A stretch of DNA of 49,242 nt. It comes from an uncultured Sphingomonas sp. (GTDB lineage: Bacteria > Pseudomonadota > Alphaproteobacteria > Sphingomonadales > Sphingomonadaceae). The notes under the pieces were generated by a model. It did no database searches. It saw only the letters and a list, made by a program, of their open reading frames with translations, and was not told the DNA's origin. The stretch is from assembly GCF_937859915.1 (NCBI RefSeq), contig NZ_CALMAW010000009.1:1-49242 (forward strand), read 5' to 3'. The position numbers were made by a program, and so were the translations under genes. Below are positions 24,810-33,108 of this stretch, piece after piece (within the stretch, counting starts at the first letter, position 1; each line of letters opens with the position of its first letter).

Positions 24810-26026
24810 GCGGCGGCCTTCTGTGCGATCAGGACTTCCCAGCCGCCGCCCGGCGCGAACTCGCCCGCGGTGAACTCACGGTCGGCGACCGCGTCGGCGG
24901 CTTCCTGGCTGTAGCCCGAGGCTTGCTGGGCGGCGAATTCCATCACCGCCATCGGCGCGGTGTCGAAGCGGATCGTCTCCGGCGGAAAGCCGGCGTCGGT
25001 CGCGAGCTTGACCTGGTCGAGATCGCGCATCGCGCCCCAGAAGGGTTCGTTGTTATAATAGGTCTCGTTGTCGAGAATGAACTGGGTGAACGGGTCCATC
25101 AGGTCGAACGGCGGCAGATCGGCGTGGATCATGTAGCCGCCGGGTGCCAGCAGCCGGTGGCATTCGGCGAACACCTTGGGCATCGCCTTGCCGCTGGTCT
25201 CGTGCAGCATGATGTGGCTGACGATCAGGTCGAAATAGCCGTCCTCGAACGCGGTCTGCTCAGCGTTCATCTGCGCGAAATTGACGTCGAGCCCGAACGC
25301 GCCGGCGCGGCCGTGCGCATAGCGGATCTGCGGCGCGGCGACGTCGATCCCCCAGATCTCGGCGTCGGGAAACAGCTCCTTGTAGGGCAGCGTCGAATGG
25401 CCGACGGTGCAGCCCATGTCGAGGATGCGCTTGGGGGTCCAGCCGCCGAGCTTGCGCTTGATATAGTTGCAGACCGACCGGCCCATGTCGTCATTGTCGG
25501 GGCCGGTGTATCCCATCGAATAGAGATAGACGCCGCGATCGTAGAGCGCGCCGAGCCTGACCCCGTCGGTGTCCGCGCCGCGGCCGTTATAGCCGCCGGG
25601 CATGCAGTGGATGTCGAGCGCCGAGACGTAGCGCGGCACCTCGAAATCGGCGGGGATGCGCAGCTCGCCCTTGTTCTTCGCCGAACCCGCCTTGGCCTGC
25701 GCGTCGACCGCATCGGCATCGCGGTCGATGCTGTCGATCACGCTGTCCCACAGCAACTCCTGACTGATCCGGTTCACCGCGGCATAGTGCTGGAAATAGG
25801 GATCGGGGGTCATCGCCTTGCGGATGTCGTGGCGATCGGCGGGCGCGCGGCCGGTCTCGCGCTCGAACCTCGCGGTGGCGCGTGCCTTGTAGACGGGGCC
25901 CAGGCCCGGCAGGATGCCCTGCTGCACGAACTGCTTGAGGCTTTTCGCGAATTCCTGGCGCGCGGCCTCGTCGGGCGTCGCCGACGGCAGCGCGTCGTGG
26001 AAATGCTGTTGGAAGGTGTTGAGCAT
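24806..26026 (-). CDS. Class I SAM-dependent methyltransferase
   Basis: This 406-residue protein has a roughly 180-residue N-terminal extension and then a Rossmann methyltransferase domain. Motif I reads ILDMGCTVGHST, followed by the acidic strand end WGIDVAAP, the FDLIVSHIMLHET segment and ECHRLLAPGGYMI. It probably methylates a small hydroxylated substrate or intermediate; the acceptor is unknown. The ATG at 26026 follows GGAGGAC. It leads the three-gene unit with the 115-residue protein and the FAD-linked oxidase, suggesting that methylation and oxidation act on one compound. Confidence 0.9.
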   Translation of the reverse strand: MLNTFQQHFHDALPSATPDEAARQEFAKSLKQFVQQGILPGLGPVYKARATARFERETGRAPADRHDIRKAMTPDPYFQHYAAVNRISQELLWDSVIDSIDRDADAVDAQAKAGSAKNKGELRIPADFEVPRYVSALDIHCMPGGYNGRGADTDGVRLGALYDRGVYLYSMGYTGPDNDDMGRSVCNYIKRKLGGWTPKRILDMGCTVGHSTLPYKELFPDAEIWGIDVAAPQIRYAHGRAGAFGLDVNFAQMNAEQTAFEDGYFDLIVSHIMLHETSGKAMPKVFAECHRLLAPGGYMIHADLPPFDLMDPFTQFILDNETYYNNEPFWGAMRDLDQVKLATDAGFPPETIRFDTAPMAVMEFAAQQASGYSQEAADAVADREFTAGEFAPGGGWEVLIAQKAAA

Positions 26027-26177
26027 GGTCCGTCCTCCGTCTCGATCGGCGCCGCCCGCGCGCCCGGCGGGGCGGTACGCGTTCCGGTCCTGATCGCCGC
26101 TGCAGCATAGGCTAGCGGAGCGCTCGCCGCCATCGCGCGCGCTGTCGCGCTTCCCCGCCTGGCGGATAGATCGGCGG

Positions 26178-27689
26178 TCAGAGCACCGCGCAGACGGTCT
26201 TCCACTCGAGATAATTGTCGAGCGCGGCGACGCCGCTGTCGCGGCCATAGCCCGATTGCTTGACGCCGCCGATCGGCAGGCTGGCGTCGTACATCAGGTG
26301 GCAGTTGATCCACACCGTGCCGGCCTGGATGCGCCGCGACAGCCGATGCGCGGACGACAGCGATTCGGTCCAGACGCTGGCGGCGAGCCCATAGACGCTG
26401 TCGTTGGCGGCCGCGACCACCTGGTCGAGATCGTCGTAGCGCTGGACGACCAGCACCGGCCCGAAAATCTCCTCGCGCACGACGTCCATGTCGGGCGAGA
26501 CGTCGGCGATCACGGTCGGGCGGATGAAGGTGCCGGCATCGCCGCTACGCTCCCCACCGGTCATGACCGAGGCACCGGCCGTCCGGGCGCCGGCGACGAA
26601 GTCGGCGACGCGCTCGGCCTGGCGTGCCGAGACCAGCGGCCCCATCTGCGTCGCGGGATTGAGGCCGTGGCCGAGCTGCAGACCGTCGGCATAGGATGAC
26701 AGGCCCTCGATCACCCTGTCGTAGATGCTGGCGTGGACGAAGGCGCGCGAGCCCGCGACGCAGACCTGCCCGCCGTTGAAGAAGATCGCATTGGCCGCGC
26801 CGGGGATGGCGAGGTCGAGATCGGCGTCGGGCAGCACGATCACCGGCGACTTGCCGCCGAGTTCGAGCGTGACGCGCTTGAGATTGCCCTTCGAGGCGTC
26901 GAGGATCGCGCGGCCGGTCGCGGTCGAGCCGGTGAAGGCGACCTTGTCGACGCCGTGATGCGCGGCCAGCGCCGCGCCCGATCGCGCGCCGCGCCCGGTG
27001 ACGACGTTGAGCACGCCCGCGGGGAGCCCCGCCTCGACCATCAGTTCGGCCAGCCGAAGCGCGGTCAGCGAGGTGTCCTCGGCGGGTTTGAGCACGAGCG
27101 TGCAGCCGGCGGCGAGCGCGGGCGCCAGCTTCATCGCGGTCAGCACCAGCGGCGAATTCCACGGCACGATCGCGGCGACCACGCCGACCGGCTCGCGCAG
27201 CGTCCAGGCATGGACCTGCTTGCCGGCGGGCTGGTAGGTGATCGACGGCGTGATCGTGCGCCCCTCGATCGCCGTCGCCTGGCCCGCGAAGAAGCGGAAC
27301 TGGCCGGCGGCGCCGGGGATCTCCGCCCAGCGGCCGACGTAGAGCGGCTTGCCCTGGTCGAGCGTTTCCATCTCGGCGAGCTCGTCGATGTTGGCGTCGA
27401 TCAGGTCGGCGATGCGCCACAGGATCGCGGCGCGCTCGGCGGGGGGCGTCTGCGACCAAGAGTCGAACGCGGCACGCGCGGCGCGGACCGCGCGGTCGAT
27501 GTCGTGGGGGGTGGCGTCGGGGATGTGGCCGATCACCGCGCCGGTCGCGGGGTCGATCGAGGGCAGCGTCGCGCCGTCGCTGGCGCCGACCCAGTCGCCG
27601 CCGATCAGCATGCGCGCGTCCTGCGGCGCATCGAGCAACGCCTGTGCGCGGGCGGAGGCGGGCCGAACCGCGGTCAGGATGCTCGTCAT
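26178..27689 (-). CDS. Aldehyde dehydrogenase 1 (NAD(P)+-dependent)
   Basis: This 503-residue ALDH-superfamily enzyme has PWNSP (177-181), a GSTATGR nucleotide loop, Glu276 in LELGGKSP and the catalytic Cys310 in FFNGGQVCVAGSR. It is close in type to betaine-aldehyde or 2-hydroxymuconic-semialdehyde dehydrogenases, but specificity cannot be read off. The ATG at 27689 follows GGGAGA. It is divergent from the DUF1330-monooxygenase operon. The 209-base gap between them contains a candidate IclR operator (27750-27765). Confidence 0.93.
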   Translation of the reverse strand: MTSILTAVRPASARAQALLDAPQDARMLIGGDWVGASDGATLPSIDPATGAVIGHIPDATPHDIDRAVRAARAAFDSWSQTPPAERAAILWRIADLIDANIDELAEMETLDQGKPLYVGRWAEIPGAAGQFRFFAGQATAIEGRTITPSITYQPAGKQVHAWTLREPVGVVAAIVPWNSPLVLTAMKLAPALAAGCTLVLKPAEDTSLTALRLAELMVEAGLPAGVLNVVTGRGARSGAALAAHHGVDKVAFTGSTATGRAILDASKGNLKRVTLELGGKSPVIVLPDADLDLAIPGAANAIFFNGGQVCVAGSRAFVHASIYDRVIEGLSSYADGLQLGHGLNPATQMGPLVSARQAERVADFVAGARTAGASVMTGGERSGDAGTFIRPTVIADVSPDMDVVREEIFGPVLVVQRYDDLDQVVAAANDSVYGLAASVWTESLSSAHRLSRRIQAGTVWINCHLMYDASLPIGGVKQSGYGRDSGVAALDNYLEWKTVCAVL

Positions 27690-27749
27690 TGCTGGGTCTC
27701 CCATAGGTCGGCCGCCTATAGCCCTTCGCGCCGCATCGGTCCGGGCATT

Positions 27750-27765
27750 GCCGGATTTATCCGCA
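27750..27765. promoter_or_regulatory. Candidate IclR operator, site 1
   Basis: The 16-base sequence GCCGGATTTATCCGCA, with dyad CGGAT-TT-ATCCG, lies between the divergent ALDH 1 and DUF1330 genes. An identical 16-mer is found upstream of the iclR gene at 30277-30292. Exact identity at two relevant intergenic positions suggests a shared regulator-binding site. Confidence 0.6.
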
Positions 27766-27898
27766 TGGCAGGGAAACCCGCAGTCAAGTCAGCGAGATGC
27801 GGCGCCGGCCTGTCCACTTGTCGGGGAAAGTTGGCGTCGCGGCATCGATTCCCCGTGCCGCTGCCTAAGCACGATCCTTCAATCCAGGGGAGGATGCG

Positions 27899-28186
27899 AT
27901 GCCTGCTTTCATCGTCGCGACGGTTACGATTCACGACCCGGCCCGCTTTGCCGAATATGGCAAGCTCGTCGCGGGCCTCAGCGAGCGCTTCGGCGGTGAG
28001 TCCGTCATGAAGGGTGCGGTCTCGGACGCGCTCGAAGGCGATGTCACGATCGGCGAACGCGTCGTGGTCACGCGCTTTGCGGATGCCGATGCCGCCCGCG
28101 CCTATATCGCATCGCCCGACTATCAGGCCGCGCGGGCCACGCGTGGGGACGCGGCGACGGTGACGATGCGGTTGATCGCGCTGTGA
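27899..28186 (+). CDS. DUF1330 family small protein
   Basis: This 95-residue ferredoxin-like alpha/beta barrel protein of the DUF1330 family starts AFIVATVTIHDPARFAEYGK and keeps the typical central block (ERVVVTRFADADAARAYIASPDYQ). The function of the family is unsettled, but members often neighbour oxidoreductases of aromatic catabolism. AGGGGAGGA precedes the ATG. It overlaps the following flavin monooxygenase by GTGA, so it is probably an accessory protein of that enzyme or pathway step. Confidence 0.9.
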   Translation: MPAFIVATVTIHDPARFAEYGKLVAGLSERFGGESVMKGAVSDALEGDVTIGERVVVTRFADADAARAYIASPDYQAARATRGDAATVTMRLIAL

Positions 28187-29403
28187 GCGACGCGAACGGG
28201 CGCACCGCGTCGGAGGAGTATACGCAGATCCTGGTGGCGGGCGGCGGCCCGGTCGGCTTCGTGCTCGCCTATGCGCTGGCCAAGCGCGGCATTTCGGTGC
28301 GCGTGCTCGAGGCCGCGAGCCACTGCCTCGAGGACATGCGCGCCTCGACCTTCCATCCGCCGACGCTGGAGATGATGGCCGAACTCGGCATCATCGACGA
28401 GCTCGAGGCGCAGGGCCTGCGCGCGCCGATCTATCAATATTGCAACCGGGAGACGGGCGCGGCCTATGCGCTCGATCTCGGCGAGATCGCCGACCTGACG
28501 CGCTACCCCTATCGGCTGCAGTGCGAGCAGTTCAAGCTCGCGCGGCTGCTCGCCGCCCGGCTCGAGGCGATGCCCAATGCCCATGTCGAATTCTCGCGCC
28601 GGATCATCCACTTCGACCAGGACGCCGCCGGCGTGTCGGCGATCGCCGAAGGCCCGATCGACGTCAAACATTATCGGGCGGACTATCTGGTCGGCGCGGA
28701 CGGCGCCAATTCGCTGGTCCGCAAGCTGCTCGGCGTCGAGTTCGACGGCTTCACCTATCCCGAGAGCTTCCTGACGCTGTCGACCGCCTATCCGATCGAG
28801 CAGCATCTGCCCTGGGTCGCCGACGTCAACTACGTCGCCGATCCGCCCGAATGGTGCGTGCTGCTGCGCGTGCCGACGCTGTGGCGCGTGCTCGTGCCGC
28901 AATCGGCCGAGACGGGCGACCCCGACATACTCGGCGACGCGCGCAAGGATGCGGTGTTCCGGCAGCTGCTCGGGCCCGACGCGCCGACGATCACGACCGA
29001 GCACCGCACGGTCTATCGGGTCCACCAGCGCGTCGCCAAGACGTTCCGCGTCGGGCGCGTGCTGCTGATCGGCGATTCCGCGCACCTCAACAATCCGCTC
29101 GGCGGCTATGGCATGAACTCGGGCATTCACGACGCCTGGAACCTGATCGACAAGCTGTCGAAGGTGCTGCTCGAGCAGGCCGATCCCGACCGGCAGCTCG
29201 ATCTGTTCGATCGCCAGCGCCGGACGATCACCCACGACTTCGTCCAGACCCAGACGATCGCCAACAAGGCCGGAATCGGTGCGGGCTTCGCCGCGCGCGA
29301 GGCGCTGCTGCGCGACCTCCAGGGCAATGCCGCCGCGCGCCGCGACTATCTGCAGACCACCTCGATGCTCAAGAGCATCACGGACGAAGCGGTGATCGTG
29401 TGA
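28183..29403 (+). CDS. FAD-dependent monooxygenase (MhpA/TfdB-like, short form)
   Basis: This 406-residue class A flavoprotein has the FAD motif AGGGPVGFVLAYALAKRG, the DG motif LVGADGANSLVRKLL and the GD motif LLIGDSAHLNNPLGGYGMN. The closest families (3-(3-hydroxyphenyl)propionate and 2,4-dichlorophenol hydroxylases) normally have a further C-terminal thioredoxin-like domain that is absent here. It starts with GTG inside the stop of the DUF1330 gene. It probably hydroxylates a phenolic or hydroxypyridine-like substrate; this is the second such enzyme in the region. Confidence 0.9.
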   Translation: MSDANGRTASEEYTQILVAGGGPVGFVLAYALAKRGISVRVLEAASHCLEDMRASTFHPPTLEMMAELGIIDELEAQGLRAPIYQYCNRETGAAYALDLGEIADLTRYPYRLQCEQFKLARLLAARLEAMPNAHVEFSRRIIHFDQDAAGVSAIAEGPIDVKHYRADYLVGADGANSLVRKLLGVEFDGFTYPESFLTLSTAYPIEQHLPWVADVNYVADPPEWCVLLRVPTLWRVLVPQSAETGDPDILGDARKDAVFRQLLGPDAPTITTEHRTVYRVHQRVAKTFRVGRVLLIGDSAHLNNPLGGYGMNSGIHDAWNLIDKLSKVLLEQADPDRQLDLFDRQRRTITHDFVQTQTIANKAGIGAGFAAREALLRDLQGNAAARRDYLQTTSMLKSITDEAVIV

Positions 29404-29448
29404 CGGCCGGGGAAGGGGCGGCCCGATGGGCGACCCTTCCCCCGCGGC

Positions 29449-30231
29449 TTAGCTGGCCTTGTCGCTGAGCAGGCCGCTGATCAGCAGCGCGGTGCGTTGC
29501 AGCGCGCCGAGATGTTCGGACACCGCCTGCACCTGCTTCATCGCCGCGGCGAAGTAGATCATCGTCAGCGCGGCGTGGAACTGGCCGTTGCGGAAGATCG
29601 GCACCGCGATCGTCGAAGTCTTGCCCGGGGTCAGATTGTGCTGGCCCCAATCCTGCGCGGCATAGCCGTCGGTGCGAATCCTGTTGAGCGTGGTGTCGAA
29701 GTCGAACAGCGGCCGCGGCTTGCCGGCGCCCTCGTCGGTCACCGCCAGCCAGCGCATCACGTTCTCAAGCTCGTCGGGGTGCATCTGCGCGAGGCAGACG
29801 CGTCCCGATGCGGTGTCGAGCAAGGGCAGCGTATAGCCCGGATAATAGCGCTCGAAGGTCAGTGCGGTCTCGGCATGGGTCGAATCGCGCACCACCATGT
29901 GCGTGCCGACGCGCACCGTGATCGACACCGGCCAGCCGATCGCCTTGGTGAGCTCGCGGATCGGCTGCTGCGCGACGTCGACCAACAGGCTGTCGGACCG
30001 GTAGCCATGCGCGAGCGACTGGACGAGCGCGGTCGGGCGATAATGTTTGCGCGACGGCTCCTGCTCGATCAGCCCCTCGACGATCAGCGTCTGCACGATC
30101 CGGCACGCGGTCGGGTAGGGCACCTCGCCCTGGCGGGAGATCGCCATCATCGACAGCGAGCCATGTTTGTTCAACGCCTGCAGCACCGAGATGCACCGGC
30201 TGATCGAGCGGATAGGGACGCCTTTTTCCAC
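29449..30231 (-). CDS. IclR family transcriptional regulator
   Basis: This 260-residue regulator has an N-terminal winged helix (about residues 8-68, SRCISVLQALNKHGSLSMMAISRQ) and a C-terminal IclR effector domain (about 80-255, with RVGTHMVVRDSTHAETAL). No ATG fits. A GTG at 30231 with AGGAG six bases upstream gives the normal family length and was chosen over a longer frame. It faces tail-to-tail with the monooxygenase gene. Identical 16-bp candidate operators lie upstream of itself and between ALDH 1 and DUF1330. Confidence 0.9.
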   Translation of the reverse strand: MEKGVPIRSISRCISVLQALNKHGSLSMMAISRQGEVPYPTACRIVQTLIVEGLIEQEPSRKHYRPTALVQSLAHGYRSDSLLVDVAQQPIRELTKAIGWPVSITVRVGTHMVVRDSTHAETALTFERYYPGYTLPLLDTASGRVCLAQMHPDELENVMRWLAVTDEGAGKPRPLFDFDTTLNRIRTDGYAAQDWGQHNLTPGKTSTIAVPIFRNGQFHAALTMIYFAAAMKQVQAVSEHLGALQRTALLISGLLSDKAS

Positions 30232-30276
30232 GAAGAACTCCTGCGACTCGGTGAACTTCGTGAAGCTTATGTTGCA

Positions 30277-30292
30277 GCCGGATTTATCCGCA
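30277..30292. promoter_or_regulatory. Candidate IclR operator, site 2 (autoregulation)
   Basis: This 16-mer is identical to site 1 at 27750-27765 and lies about 46 bases upstream of the iclR start codon, a position suited to autoregulation. Confidence 0.6.
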
Positions 30293-30305
30293 AGACGGTT
30301 AGAAA

Positions 30306-30324
30306 CTATCCGCCTGTCGGATAG
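30306..30324. promoter_or_regulatory. Inverted repeat CTATCCG-N5-CGGATAG upstream of iclR
   Basis: A perfect 7-bp dyad with a 5-base spacer shares the CGGAT/ATCCG half-sites with the 16-bp candidate operators nearby. It may be a second binding site. A related CCGCCTGGCGGATAG sequence lies at 26155-26169, upstream of the methyltransferase operon. Confidence 0.4.
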
Positions 30325-30409
30325 GCGCCGCGGAACGTTTCGCGTCGCTCGCAGCGCGGCATCGGTGGTGTTCCGTGAGAGAGGGGGCTGTCGGCCAGGC
30401 AAACCCCGT

Positions 30410-30440
30410 CGTCATGCCGGGCATGATCCGGCATCCAGCG
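30410..30440. repeat. Single arm of a palindromic intergenic repeat
   Basis: The sequence starts CGTCATGCCGGGCATGATCC and continues GGCATCCAGCG. It is a variant of the left arm of the repeats at 2795, 2918 and 18422. The matching right arm is missing, so this is a remnant. Confidence 0.6.
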
Positions 30441-30556
30441 ACGGTTGACGAGCGCGGTTGAAGCCGCGGATCCCGATCGAAGCCAAGGCAACGAGAGGCA
30501 CCGAGCCGCCGCGACGAATAGGCGCGACGCCCGCGCGGATCGCCAGACGCAGGCGG

Positions 30557-31186
30557 TCAGGTCCGACCGGACAGCAGCCCGATCGCGATCTTCTCGGAGA
30601 CGACCTCGGCATATTTGGCCTGCAGATCGAACAGATTGGCGCCGTGGGGCCGGGGGTCGCGATCACCACAGGCGTCGGCCACCACGAACGGCACGAAGCC
30701 GCTCTGCAGCGCGTCGAGCGCGGTCGCGCGGACGCAGCCCGAGGTCGAGAAGCCGGTGACGAAGACGGTGTCGACCCGCATCGCATTCAGCGTCGAGGCG
30801 AGCGAGCTGCCGAAGAAGGCCGAGGCATATTGTTTGGTGACGACGACGTCGCCCGCGACCGGCGTCAGCTCGGGATGAAAGTCGCCGAGCGGCGAGCCCG
30901 GCAGGAACGCCTTCAGCGCCGGCACCTTGCGGTAGAACAGCCCGCCGTCGGCGCCGCCCGGCCCGTAGGCGACGCGCGTGAAGATCACCGGCACGCCCGA
31001 TGCGCGCGCGGCCGCGACCAAGCGGATGTTCGAGGCGAGCGCGCTCTCGACGCCGGCGTAGAGCGGCGAGCCGGGATCGAGATAGGCCATGCAGACATCG
31101 ACGATCAGCAGCGCCGGTCTTTCCCCGATGCCGAGGCGGCCACCGAAGCCGGCTTTGGCGTAATCGTCGTCGAGCGCGTCATCCAT
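30557..31186 (-). CDS. Isochorismatase-fold amidohydrolase 2
   Basis: This 209-residue cysteine hydrolase has the triad Asp30 (LLIVDVCMAY), Lys118 (VVTKQYASAFF) and Cys151 (FSTSGCVRA). The KQYASAFF segment is typical of N-carbamoylsarcosine amidase and maleamate amidohydrolase-like enzymes. It probably releases ammonia from an amide or carbamoyl intermediate. It follows hyuB by only six bases and is the last gene of the hyuA-hyuB operon, so it likely acts on the product of the hydantoinase-type step. Overall it differs from amidohydrolase 1, so the two are not recent duplicates. Confidence 0.9.
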   Translation of the reverse strand: MDDALDDDYAKAGFGGRLGIGERPALLIVDVCMAYLDPGSPLYAGVESALASNIRLVAAARASGVPVIFTRVAYGPGGADGGLFYRKVPALKAFLPGSPLGDFHPELTPVAGDVVVTKQYASAFFGSSLASTLNAMRVDTVFVTGFSTSGCVRATALDALQSGFVPFVVADACGDRDPRPHGANLFDLQAKYAEVVSEKIAIGLLSGRT

Positions 31187-31192
31187 CGCGTC

Positions 31193-33079
31193 TTACTCCG
31201 CTGCAACCGCAAGCGCGGGAACATGCCATTTGGGCTGGATCGGGCCGGGCAGGCCGGTCTCGGCCAGGCAATTGGCGCGCTTCGCCTCGATGTCGGCACC
31301 ATGGTTGAACAGCGGCAGCGTCTCGGGACGCGCCGCGCGGAGCTGCGTGCGCAGCGCCTCGGTCGCCGCGGCATCGACGGTGCCGTCCGCACCGATCACC
31401 ACACCGTACGCCTTGGCGCCCGCGACGGTGACCAGACCCTGGCCGATCTCCATCGCGACCAGCGCGGGATCGCGCGCCAGCGGGTCGCCCCAGCCGCCGC
31501 CGCCCCAGGTGATGAAGTGGAGGATGTCGTCGGCCTCGACCGCGAGATCCTCGACCTTGTTGCCGACCACGGTCTGCGTGCCGTCGGGCTTTTCGAGGAT
31601 CTTCTTCGCGCGGGCGCCAGGCTCGCCGCCATTGACGCCCCAGGGCGAGACGAACCAGCGGTCGTCGTGGATCGCGATCATGCCCGGTTCGAGGAAGCGA
31701 TAGCTCATCAGGATGCCGTTGCCGCCGCGGTGCAGCCCGGCGCCGCCCGAATCCGCCACCGTCTCATAGCGTTCGATCACCAGCGGGAAGTAGCGCTCGA
31801 GAAACTCGTTGGGCACGTTGGTGAAGTTGGGCCACAGCGAATGGCCGTCGGGGCCGTCGCCGAGCGGGCGGCCGGGGATGCCGCCGAAGCCGATCTGGAA
31901 CAGCTGGAACCACTCGCCGCTCTTGTCGGTGCCCGAATAGAAGAGATGCGGCGAGGAGGAGAAGCCCGCGGCGTTGAGGAATTCGGGGGTCTTCTGGCCG
32001 AGCAGGCCGCCGAGGATGTCGAAGATCCGGCCGAGCGCGTGGGTGCGGCCCGACAGCGCCGCCGGGAATTTCGGCTTGAGCAGCGAGCCTTCGGGGATGC
32101 GGACGTCGATCAGATCGTAGAAGCCGTCGTTGAACAGGATCTGCGGGTCGAACACCATGATCATGTAGATGCCGAAGAACATGCGGAACATGTTTTCGTT
32201 GAGGAAGAAGTTGATCGACGCCTGGCTTTGCGGATCGGTGCCGTCGAAATCGAGCACGACGCGGCCCTTCTCCTTCCACATCGTGCAGCGGATCTTGTAC
32301 GGGCCGTAGCCCATGCCGTCGTCGCAGATATAGTCCTCGAAGCTGACCGGCTCGTCGCCGACCGCGGTCTCGATCAGGCTCGCCATCGCGCGGTGGTTGC
32401 GCGCGAGCAGCTCCTCGCAGGCCGAGACGAATACGTCGTCGCCGAACCGCTCGGCCATCTCGACGACGCGGCGCGCGGCGACCCGGCACGAGGCGACCAG
32501 CGCGTTCAGATCCGCCTTGCACCATTCGGGGGTGCGGACCTGGTGCATGATCAGCGCGACGAGGTCGGCGTTGTAGAGGCCCTGTTTCCAGATCTTGACC
32601 GGCGGGATGCGCACCCCCTCCTGGAAGATCGAGGTGGCGTCGATCGGCATCGAGCCCGCGACCTTGCCGCCGATGTCCGACATGTGGCCGAACATCGAGG
32701 TGTAGGCGATCAGCCGGCCGTCCTTGAACACCGGGAGCAGCACCAGCCAGTCGTTGGAGTGGCTGATCGCGCCGTCGACCGAATAGGGATCGGACAGCAT
32801 GATCATGTCGCCCTCCTCGACGGTGCCGGCATAGCCTTCGAGGAACGGGCCGATATAGGAGCCGAATTGGCCGACGATCATCCGGCCCTTGTGATCGGCG
32901 ATCAGCGGGAAGCTGTCGCCCTGCTCGGGGATGCCGGGAGACATCGCGGTGCGGACCAGCGTCGCGTCCATCTCGTTGCGCGCGTTGCGCAGCGCATTCT
33001 CGATGATGTCGAGCGTGACCGGGTCGATCTCGACGGGGCTGAAGGGGGTGGCGTTGGACTGGACGATGCGGGCGCTCAT
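31193..33079 (-). CDS. hyuB: Hydantoinase B/oxoprolinase family protein
   Basis: This 628-residue HyuB-type subunit begins with DPVTLDIIENALRNARNEMD, and the GDSFPLIADHKGRMIVGQFG and MIMLSDPYSVDGAISHSND blocks are family-typical. HyuA and HyuB together form ATP-dependent amidases that open hydantoins, 5-oxoproline and related lactams; acetone carboxylase subunits are distant relatives. The ATG at 33079 gives the normal N-terminus, and the longer upstream frame was dropped. It lies 29 bases after hyuA and six bases before amidohydrolase 2. Confidence 0.93.
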   Translation of the reverse strand: MSARIVQSNATPFSPVEIDPVTLDIIENALRNARNEMDATLVRTAMSPGIPEQGDSFPLIADHKGRMIVGQFGSYIGPFLEGYAGTVEEGDMIMLSDPYSVDGAISHSNDWLVLLPVFKDGRLIAYTSMFGHMSDIGGKVAGSMPIDATSIFQEGVRIPPVKIWKQGLYNADLVALIMHQVRTPEWCKADLNALVASCRVAARRVVEMAERFGDDVFVSACEELLARNHRAMASLIETAVGDEPVSFEDYICDDGMGYGPYKIRCTMWKEKGRVVLDFDGTDPQSQASINFFLNENMFRMFFGIYMIMVFDPQILFNDGFYDLIDVRIPEGSLLKPKFPAALSGRTHALGRIFDILGGLLGQKTPEFLNAAGFSSSPHLFYSGTDKSGEWFQLFQIGFGGIPGRPLGDGPDGHSLWPNFTNVPNEFLERYFPLVIERYETVADSGGAGLHRGGNGILMSYRFLEPGMIAIHDDRWFVSPWGVNGGEPGARAKKILEKPDGTQTVVGNKVEDLAVEADDILHFITWGGGGWGDPLARDPALVAMEIGQGLVTVAGAKAYGVVIGADGTVDAAATEALRTQLRAARPETLPLFNHGADIEAKRANCLAETGLPGPIQPKWHVPALAVAAE

Positions 33080-33108
33080 GGCGAATACCTTGTCTGGTCT
33101 GCTGTCGG

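Larger units (their letters stand above)
30232..30556. other. Intergenic stretch upstream of iclR
   Basis: No gene is seen. It contains the candidate operator at 30277-30292, a 7-bp dyad at 30306-30324 and a single arm of a palindromic repeat at 30410-30440. It separates the iclR start from the 3' end of the hydantoinase-amidase operon. Confidence 0.6.
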
